A stretch of 64,000 nt of DNA. It comes from Ilumatobacteraceae bacterium. GTDB lineage: Bacteria; Actinomycetota; Acidimicrobiia; Acidimicrobiales; Ilumatobacteraceae. Position 1 is the first letter of the stretch, and each line of letters begins with the position of its first letter. The notes beneath the pieces are model-generated. The model was not told the DNA's origin. It searched no databases and worked only from the letters and a program-made list of their open reading frames with translations. The translations under genes and the position numbers were made by a program. Below are positions 58,358 to 64,000 of this stretch, one piece after another. The stretch is taken from positions 3,745,595 through 3,809,594 of the forward strand of contig JAWPMO010000001.1 of assembly GCA_033344875.1 (NCBI GenBank), given 5' to 3'.

Positions 58358-59236
58358 GTGGACACCCGCACGATCGCCGCCGAACACGAACTGCCTGCGC
58401 TCGCCGAGCTCGCCGAGTCGCTCCAGCGGTGCCCGGAGACGCATGTGATCTTCTTTGGTCTCGATGCGCCCGGCATCCTCGCGGAGCTCGCCGAGGCGAC
58501 CTGGAGCGACGTGTCGGCGGTGGTGGTCGACGGCGACCACGTGATCGGTTGGATGGTCGGCGACGTCGACCCCGAGATGGGCCGTGTCTGGTGGCTGGGT
58601 CCGTTCGTCGCCGCTGACGCGGACGACGAGTGGGAGCCGATCGCCACCGCACTGCTCGCGGCCGGGCGCCGACAACTGTCGGCCGAGGTCGACGAGGAGG
58701 AGATCGCGGTCGATGCCCGCTTCGAGCGGTGCCGCGCCTGGGCGCAGTCGGAGGGGTTCGCCGAGGAGGAGGGTTCGGCGGTGCTCCGGCTCGACGTCGA
58801 CCTCGACCCCGAGCCGGGGTCGGCAACGGTTCGCGAAGTCACCGACGTCGACCACGACGTCGTCGCCCGGCTCCACGAGCAGATGTTCCCCGGCACCCAC
58901 ACGACCGGCCGCGCGCTGGTCACCGGCCACGACGACATTCACCGCCGCCTCGTGATCGAATCCGACGACGAGGTCGTCGGCTACATCGCCGTCGAACGCC
59001 AGGCCGACGGTTCCGGGTACATCGACTATCTCGGCGTGGAACCGACCGCCCGCCGGAACGGTCTCGGCGCCGTCCTGGTTCGTGCCGGGGTGGCCGAGCT
59101 GCGCCGCCTCGACGTGACCGACATCGGACTCACCGTCCGCGTCGGAAACGAGGGTGCACGGGGGCTCTACCGGTCACTGGGCTTCGACGAGGAGCGGGTC
59201 GCGATCCCACTCCGACGCGGTTTTTCGATCGCGTGA
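58358..59236 (+). CDS. GNAT acetyltransferase with two GNAT-like halves
   Basis: 292 residues. The first half (1-140) is a degenerate GNAT lobe. The second has a full acetyl-CoA site (YIDYLGVEPTARRNGLGAVL) and the closing GNEGARGLYRSLGFDEE. The two-lobed arrangement resembles mycothiol synthase (MshD), but the match is too weak for that name. CACAAT at 58346-58351 ends 6 bases before GTG. It lies between two carotenoid-type genes but has its own promoter. Confidence 0.78.
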   Translation: MDTRTIAAEHELPALAELAESLQRCPETHVIFFGLDAPGILAELAEATWSDVSAVVVDGDHVIGWMVGDVDPEMGRVWWLGPFVAADADDEWEPIATALLAAGRRQLSAEVDEEEIAVDARFERCRAWAQSEGFAEEEGSAVLRLDVDLDPEPGSATVREVTDVDHDVVARLHEQMFPGTHTTGRALVTGHDDIHRRLVIESDDEVVGYIAVERQADGSGYIDYLGVEPTARRNGLGAVLVRAGVAELRRLDVTDIGLTVRVGNEGARGLYRSLGFDEERVAIPLRRGFSIA

Positions 59237-59285
59237 CGTCGCGATCGCCAGCGCCGACGGTCGCTCGTCTGGTAGGACAGCTGAC

Positions 59286-60728
59286 GTGAAAGCCGTCGTC
59301 GTCGGGTCCGGAATCGGGGGGTTGACCACGTCGATCCGGTTGGCGGCGGCAGACCACCACGTGGTCGTGCTCGAGCGGAACCCGATCGTCGGCGGCAAGG
59401 TCGCCGATCTCGACGAGGCCGGATACCGCTTCGATCTCGGACCGACCGCGCTGACCCTGCCCCACCTGTTCGACGACGTGTTCCGGCTCGCGGACACGAC
59501 GCTGGCCGACGAGGTCGAACTCGTTCGGCTCGACCCGCAGATCCGCTGCTGGTGGCCGAACGGGTCGACCCTCGATCTGCGCGACGACCCGGTGGAGACG
59601 ATCGCCGAGATCGAGCGGCTGGCTCCGGGATCGGGTCTGGCGTGGCACGAGTTCGCCGAACATACCGCCAAGCTCTGGGAAACCAGCGAGCGGACCATCC
59701 TGAGCGCCCCGCCGGGATCGTCGCTGTCGAGGGTCACGTCGCCGCTCGAACGTGCCCGCATCGACGCCCGCCGCACGCTCGCCAAGGCGTCGGCGTCGTT
59801 CTTCGATGATGAGCGGTTGCAGCAGCTCGTCAACCGGTACGCCACGTACTCCGGCTCGTCGCCGTATCGAGCACCGGCCACGCTCGCCGGAGCGGCGCAC
59901 ATCGAGCAGGCCCACGGCGTCTGGCACGTGACCGGCGGGATCGGCCGGCTGCGCGACGCGCTCGCCCGGGTCGCAGGATCGATGGGCGTCGAGATCCGGA
60001 CCGATGTCGACGTGGGTCGCATCTCCGTGCAGGGTGGAGCGGTCGCAGGTGTCGAACTCGCCGACGGGGGGTCCGAGCCGGCCGAGATCGTCGTGTCGAA
60101 CGTCGATGCGTCACACCTCTACGTCGACCTGCTCCCGAGCCCCAAGCAGGCCAGACAGCTCGACAAGGCGGGGCCGTCGACGAGCGCGTTCGTGCTGTGC
60201 GCGGCCATCCGAGGACGGACCGAGGGCATTGCACACCACAACGTGTTCTTCCCCCTCCACGACCGCCAGGAGTTCCAGTTCCTCGAAGCCGGCCAACTCG
60301 CGATCGACCAGACGATTCATGCCTCCGTGTCGGCGGTGACCGACCCGGGGCAGGCGCCGCCCGACAGCGAGAACTGGTGCATCCGGGTCACGACACCGCC
60401 GGCGATCGGGATCGATCGGAAGCTGATGACGGCCGGCGTGCTCAACCGGCTGGCCGAGCGTGGCTTCGACCTCCGGAACCGGGTCGAGTTCACGCGAACG
60501 CTGCTCCCGGCCGACTTCGATGCCCGGTACCGGGCGCCCGGAGGTGCGATCCACGGCACGTCGTCGAACGGCAAGCGGGCGGTGTTCTCGCGGCCCGACA
60601 ATGTCGGCCCGGTCGACGGCCTCTATCTCGTCGGCGGATCCGCGCATCCCGGCGGTGGCCTCCCCTTCGTGGCGGCGGGCGCCCGCATCGTGGCCGACCT
60701 CGTTGCCGACCGACACGGCGATTCGTGA
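59286..60728 (+). CDS. Second CrtI-type FAD-dependent desaturase/isomerase
   Basis: 480 residues. The FAD motif AVVVGSGIGGLTTSIRLAAA, the GGKVADLDEAGYRFDLGPTAL continuation and the C-terminal VDGLYLVGGSAHPGGGLPFV match the CrtI/CrtD/CrtN desaturase family. CrtD-type 3,4-desaturases and carotenoid-oxidase relatives are candidates, acting after the first CrtI-like enzyme. TAGGAC at 59273-59278 ends 7 bases before GTG. It lies 50 bases after the acetyltransferase gene. Confidence 0.82.
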   Translation: MKAVVVGSGIGGLTTSIRLAAADHHVVVLERNPIVGGKVADLDEAGYRFDLGPTALTLPHLFDDVFRLADTTLADEVELVRLDPQIRCWWPNGSTLDLRDDPVETIAEIERLAPGSGLAWHEFAEHTAKLWETSERTILSAPPGSSLSRVTSPLERARIDARRTLAKASASFFDDERLQQLVNRYATYSGSSPYRAPATLAGAAHIEQAHGVWHVTGGIGRLRDALARVAGSMGVEIRTDVDVGRISVQGGAVAGVELADGGSEPAEIVVSNVDASHLYVDLLPSPKQARQLDKAGPSTSAFVLCAAIRGRTEGIAHHNVFFPLHDRQEFQFLEAGQLAIDQTIHASVSAVTDPGQAPPDSENWCIRVTTPPAIGIDRKLMTAGVLNRLAERGFDLRNRVEFTRTLLPADFDARYRAPGGAIHGTSSNGKRAVFSRPDNVGPVDGLYLVGGSAHPGGGLPFVAAGARIVADLVADRHGDS

Positions 60729-60765
60729 CGTCGCTCGACACCGCGATCGGCGTCGAGCCGGCGAC

Positions 60766-61416
60766 TCAGGCCTGGTAGAGCTCGAGGCCGGCGCGGATCG
60801 AGTCGGCCTCGCCGACCCCCGGCTCACCGGCGACCGCTCGAATCCACGACGGCCGGAATCGGGCGACGACGGTGATCGGCTGGTCGAGATCGGACCCCTG
60901 CACCGCCAGACGGCTGAACGCCGTCGCGTAGTCGGGCGGTCGCAGGTCGCGACCCAGCTCGGCGAGGGCGTACGGGTCGGGCGGCGCATCGACCGGATCG
61001 AGGGAGAACACCGGCTGCGACGTCGGTGAGCTCGGGCCACCCGACAGACCGGGTCCGTCGGCGAGCACGACCCCGCGCACGAGCGCCGGTCGGGCGCCGG
61101 CGATCAGCAGGGCGATGTAGGCGCCGAGCCCGCGCCCGACGATCGTCGCATCCCCGAGGTGTTGGATCGCTGCGTCGGCGTCGGCCATGAGGATCTCGGC
61201 CGTGTACCCGCCGCCGACCGGCATCGTCGACGCCCCGTGGCCCGTGAAATCGAGCGCCGTGATCGGACCGTTCCACCCGGCGACGGCGTCGGGCACCTCG
61301 CTCGGCGACCGCTCGCCGAGCCCGTGGAGGAGGAGCAGCGGGTGACCGGCGTCGGCCTCGCGCAACGTGTGGAGCGCAAGTCGGACTCGGTTGTGGATCA
61401 GGGTCTCGATGCTCAT
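60766..61416 (-). CDS. Alpha/beta hydrolase
   Basis: 216 residues. LLLLHGLGERSP supplies the oxyanion region. The nucleophile position is weak (IVGRGLGAYIALL, a glycine where serine is usual), so hydrolytic activity is uncertain. Family members are esterases or haloperoxidase-like proteins. The start overlaps the stop of the upstream hydrolase gene (ATGA), so the two are expressed together and could form a heteromeric pair. Confidence 0.78.
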   Translation of the reverse strand: MSIETLIHNRVRLALHTLREADAGHPLLLLHGLGERSPSEVPDAVAGWNGPITALDFTGHGASTMPVGGGYTAEILMADADAAIQHLGDATIVGRGLGAYIALLIAGARPALVRGVVLADGPGLSGGPSSPTSQPVFSLDPVDAPPDPYALAELGRDLRPPDYATAFSRLAVQGSDLDQPITVVARFRPSWIRAVAGEPGVGEADSIRAGLELYQA

Positions 61417-62345
61417 GACGCCCTCCGAACCGGCCCGAGGAAGTCGAGGGTGAGATCGGCCACCATGGCGGGTCGTTCGATGTGGGCGAAGTGCCCGACG
61501 CCGTCGAGCACGTCGAGTCGTCCGCCCTCGGGGACGTAGGGGAGGACGTCGTCGGGCGTCGTGCCCCAACCCATCTCCTCCTCCAATTCGACGAGCATGC
61601 CGTAGAACGGGACACCGAGACCGGCGAGCCGGTACAGCGACCACTCAGGGCGCCACGGGCCGAATCCGCCGAACCGGATGGCCGGGTCGAGTTTCCAGCG
61701 CCACCCTTCGTCGTCTTGGGTGGCTCCGACGGTCACGAGGTAGCGGAGCCAGTCGATCGAGTGGCGCGAGTTCATCCGCCCTCGGCGAGCGGCCAGTTCG
61801 TCGATCGTGCCGGGCTTGCGCTGCGCTCCGGCGGTCCGTCCCCGATGGTCGAGCCAGCCGGTGACCTCGCCGGTGAGCATCTTCGTGCGTTCGTGCTCGG
61901 CGATGTCGGGGATCCGCCGCTTGGACGGGATCCCGTCGATGTTGACGAGCGCGGAGAAGCGGAACGGTTGCGCATCGACGAGTTGGACGAGCAGTGCGCC
62001 ACCCTTGCTGTGACCGACCGTCGGCACGGCGGCGCGGCCGGCGACGTGGTCGAACACGAACGCGGCGTCACGGAGGTCGGCGTCCCACGAGTACAGGTGG
62101 GCGTGGTCGCTGTCGCCGTGGCCGCGATGATCCCAACTGACGACTCGCCATCCGGCGTCGGCGAGGAGCGGCGCGAACACGTCGAACGTTCGTGCGAAGT
62201 CGAACCCGCCGTGGGCGAGCATCAGTGGTGGCGAGTCGGCGTCACCCCACTCGTGCAGCGCGATGCCGACACCACCGGCGTCGATCCGGTACTCCCGATC
62301 GGGAACGCGGACACCGGGAACGTCGATGATCGGGTCGGAGGGCAC
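61413..62345 (-). CDS. Alpha/beta hydrolase
   Basis: 310 residues. LMLAHGGFDFARTFDVFAPL provides the oxyanion hole. The nucleophile elbow is GHSKGG with serine, and the catalytic histidine lies in LDGVGHFAHIERPAMVADL near the end. It resembles epoxide-hydrolase/esterase-type proteins; the substrate is unknown. TAGCCT (opposite strand 62352-62357) ends 6 bases before GTG 62345. It pairs with the downstream hydrolase, which lacks the serine, suggesting a catalytic plus non-catalytic pair. Confidence 0.85.
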   Translation of the reverse strand: MPSDPIIDVPGVRVPDREYRIDAGGVGIALHEWGDADSPPLMLAHGGFDFARTFDVFAPLLADAGWRVVSWDHRGHGDSDHAHLYSWDADLRDAAFVFDHVAGRAAVPTVGHSKGGALLVQLVDAQPFRFSALVNIDGIPSKRRIPDIAEHERTKMLTGEVTGWLDHRGRTAGAQRKPGTIDELAARRGRMNSRHSIDWLRYLVTVGATQDDEGWRWKLDPAIRFGGFGPWRPEWSLYRLAGLGVPFYGMLVELEEEMGWGTTPDDVLPYVPEGGRLDVLDGVGHFAHIERPAMVADLTLDFLGPVRRAS

Positions 62346-62348
62346 GAG

Positions 62349-62765
62349 GTGAGGCTAGGCAGCGCGTCTACGCTGTGGCGCATCCAGCGCATCCTTCCTC
62401 GTCCGTTCCGGCCCGACCGGCTTACCCTGCTCCCCGCGCTCGCCCTGGTGCTCGTCGCCGCGGCGGCATGCGGCGGTGAGAGCACCGAGGGGCTCGGCAC
62501 GCTGCCCCCGATCCGCACGACGACCACCAGCAGCACGACGACCACGCTGTTCGACCCGACGATCGAGCTCTACACGGTCAAACGGGGCGAGAACCTGTCG
62601 CTGATCGCCCGCAGTTTCGAGGTACCGCTCGAGTTCCTGATCGAGGCGAACGAGGATGTGATCAACGATCCGAACAACGTCCCACCAGGGGTGACGCTGA
62701 AGATTCCGCCTTATCGCATCGTCGACGAGCTCCCGACACCCTCATCGACCACCGAGGCCCCCTGA
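62349..62765 (+). CDS. LysM-domain lipoprotein
   Basis: About 138 residues from GTG 62349. A membrane-targeting segment (LTLLPALALVLVAAAACGG) ends in a lipobox with the lipidated cysteine, followed by a Thr/Ser-rich stalk. The LysM domain IELYTVKRGENLSLIARSFE, VPLEFLIEANEDVINDPNNV, VPPGVTLKIPPY completes it and binds peptidoglycan glycans. Start choice is unclear: TACGCT at 62369-62374 sits 7 bases before an in-frame ATC (62382), which would be a rare leaderless start. GTG 62349 lies only 3 bases from the divergent hydrolase start. Confidence 0.75.
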   Translation: MRLGSASTLWRIQRILPRPFRPDRLTLLPALALVLVAAAACGGESTEGLGTLPPIRTTTTSSTTTTLFDPTIELYTVKRGENLSLIARSFEVPLEFLIEANEDVINDPNNVPPGVTLKIPPYRIVDELPTPSSTTEAP

Positions 62766-62811
62766 CGACGGTTGACAGGGTTCCGGCGCGGGTCTTCGTA
62801 GACTCGACAGC

Positions 62812-63513
62812 ATGAGTTTCTGGCCCAACCAGGATCACTGGAGCGTGAAGATTCCGTTGCGGACGCCACATCCGCGACTGGCCGCACTCGACGAGACCGG
62901 CGTGGTCGTCCTTCGCGACATGCCGGTCGATGTGCCACGCAGCGAATGGGAGACGCTCGAGTACCTCGACTGGAAGTCCGGTGGCGACACCAACTTCGCC
63001 CCGATCGCCTCCGCCGACGGGCAACTCGACTGTCGGGGTTTCTGGGACAAGGGCAAGACCGACAAGGACGCCCTCTGGACCTCCAACGCCGAGATCGCAC
63101 CCACCCTGCGGTCGTACGTCGACGACGTCGGCGCCAACTTCGGCCGCGTCCGCACGATCAAGCTCGAACCGCAAGACCGCGAGACGGCGATCCGGTCGAT
63201 CCATCGCGACGACAACAACCGCTTCAACCCCGACGACGAGGGCTGGGTGGTCCGCTCGTGGGTCGAGCTCACCGACAACCCGAACAGTTACATGCTCCTG
63301 ATGGACAACGACGCCGACGGACTGCCCGACCCTTCGACCGAACGCCGGGTGCCGTTGCACCGCGGCGCACGGTTCGTGGTCGACACGCAACGCCTCTGGC
63401 ACGTGGTGGTCCACCTCGGTGACGCGCCACGGTACGCACTGATCACCAGCTTCGAATCCGGCCCGGCCCTCGAAGCCTGGATCGAGTCAGAGCGTGTCGC
63501 CGTCCCGGCCTGA
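62812..63513 (+). CDS. Putative Fe(II)/2-oxoglutarate-dioxygenase-like protein
   Basis: 233 residues. The pattern IRSIHRDDNNRFNPDDEGWV gives an H-x-D metal site. RVPLHRGARFVVDTQRLWHV and VVHLGDAPRYALITSFESG give a distal histidine and an arginine that could bind 2-oxoglutarate. This fits the jelly-roll dioxygenase fold (asparaginyl/prolyl-hydroxylase-like), but the family is not certain; cupin-type enzymes are the alternative. TAGACT at 62799-62804 ends 7 bases before the ATG. Confidence 0.6.
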   Translation: MSFWPNQDHWSVKIPLRTPHPRLAALDETGVVVLRDMPVDVPRSEWETLEYLDWKSGGDTNFAPIASADGQLDCRGFWDKGKTDKDALWTSNAEIAPTLRSYVDDVGANFGRVRTIKLEPQDRETAIRSIHRDDNNRFNPDDEGWVVRSWVELTDNPNSYMLLMDNDADGLPDPSTERRVPLHRGARFVVDTQRLWHVVVHLGDAPRYALITSFESGPALEAWIESERVAVPA

Positions 63514-63550
63514 CGGCGCTCGCCGTCACGGCCGGCCGGCCGAGCGGCAG

Positions 63551-64000
63551 ATGCGTCTGCCCGGTCCGATCGACGACCGGCCCGGCCGCTCCCGCCTGCC
63601 GTCGGGCATCATCATCGGCATCGGGGCGATCGTCGTCGTCGGTGCCGTGGTGTGGCTGACGCGTGGCTCCGACGCCGGCAGCCCTGCCGGGCAGGCGATC
63701 GACGGTTCACCGACGGTGTCGGACCCGTCGGCAGACGCGACCGGCCCGCGAACGGACGGGTCGTTCCTCGCACCGTTGTCATCGCCGGTGCGTCTCGTCG
63801 ACACCCGGTCCGGACAGACGACCGTCGACGGCCAAATCGCCGGCATCGGCGTGATCGCCGCCGGCAGCACACTCGAAGTGCCGATCAGCGGCCGCTCGGG
63901 CGCCGGAACCGAGACCGGCCTGGTGGCGGTGACCATCACGGCCACCGCCGGGCCCGATCCGAGCGAGATCGTGGTCCAACCCTGTGGCGGCGAGATCGAT
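63551..64000 (+). CDS. Membrane-anchored protein with an LLDTR-type module (runs off the window)
   Basis: The first 150 residues of a gene cut by the right edge. A short basic N-terminus (MRLPGPIDDRPGRSRLPSG) is followed by one helix (IIIGIGAIVVVGAVVW) and a Gly/Ser/Asp linker. Then SPVRLVDTRSGQTTVDGQIA and VTITATAGPDPSEIVVQPCG match the start of the modules in the RCC1-containing protein at 46.6-48.9 kb. The rest lies outside. The family is therefore present twice in this window. There is no clear ribosome-binding site or promoter hexamer upstream of ATG 63551. Confidence 0.7.
   Translation, partial: MRLPGPIDDRPGRSRLPSGIIIGIGAIVVVGAVVWLTRGSDAGSPAGQAIDGSPTVSDPSADATGPRTDGSFLAPLSSPVRLVDTRSGQTTVDGQIAGIGVIAAGSTLEVPISGRSGAGTETGLVAVTITATAGPDPSEIVVQPCGGEID

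Noticed and set aside
56340-58826. An 828-codon minus-strand frame opposite the carotenoid genes
   Set aside because: Arginine/proline-rich antisense shadow of the prenyl synthase and CrtI genes.

Overview
The window reads as GC-rich actinobacterial chromosome. Two WhiB proteins, a type I plus a type II glutamine synthetase with an atypical GlnR-like regulator, a coaA-type pantothenate kinase, an actinobacterial-style acyl-CoA carboxylase beta subunit with a tiny epsilon-like partner, and an Eis-like acetyltransferase all point to Actinomycetota. The secreted proteins built from 'LLDTRPG ... VVVDVAGYF' modules and the general gene style suggest an Acidimicrobiia/Ilumatobacter-type organism. 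That rank is inference; no rRNA or tRNA gene is present to settle it. Genes are dense, often overlap by 4-20 bases, and very many lack a Shine-Dalgarno: a TANNNT/CANANT hexamer ends 5-8 bases before the start codon, as expected for leaderless mRNAs.

1-13.6 kb: a partial membrane protein, a solitary adenine-N6 DNA methyltransferase, coaA, a minus-strand set (HAD hydrolase, YheO-type HTH protein, small thiamine-binding-like protein, Nudix), an M20 amidohydrolase, a poly-gamma-glutamate-hydrolase-like protein, oligoribonuclease, a quinone oxidoreductase, and then two WhiB7-like genes flanking an 80-codon ORF that ends in a strong intrinsic terminator. TlpA-like, Nudix, Mrp, an Fe-S-type HTH regulator and ErpA follow. 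13.6-24.9 kb: a BON/FAS1/OmpA envelope protein, an HhH membrane protein, a shortened xanthine-dehydrogenase paralogue, RidA, YceI, a PLP decarboxylase / 8-oxoguanine-deaminase-like / SGNH operon, a flavin disulfide reductase and a PfpI protein.

25-34.6 kb: a PAS-GAF-PP2C phosphatase, the nitrogen cluster glnII-glnA-glnR-like, an IS110-family element, and a MazEF-type toxin-antitoxin pair. 34.7-46.5 kb: a full-length molybdenum hydroxylase, a surface metalloprotease, an Eis-like acetyltransferase, an N-carbamoyl-D-amino-acid-hydrolase-like enzyme, a fused 2-oxoacid dehydrogenase E1 and a propionyl/acyl-CoA carboxylase beta subunit. 46.5-64 kb: a module/RCC1 secreted protein, lipoproteins, a CGNR regulator sharing a palindromic bidirectional promoter with a lipoprotein gene, RmuC, exonuclease VII, a carotenoid-type cluster (prenyl synthase, two desaturase-like flavoproteins), two alpha/beta hydrolases, a LysM lipoprotein, and a truncated gene repeating the LLDTR module.

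The most interesting signal is at 8.9-9.3 kb: an ORF whose last codons can pair with the 5' arm of the terminator in front of a WhiB7-like gene, the layout expected of translation-sensed attenuation. Also notable are the near-universal leaderless promoters, the 31-base dyad with back-to-back start codons at 49.9 kb, the PHO-box-like repeats before glnII, and the degenerate mini-xanthine dehydrogenase. No defence island, CRISPR array, prophage or biosynthetic cluster of an unknown kind is evident.
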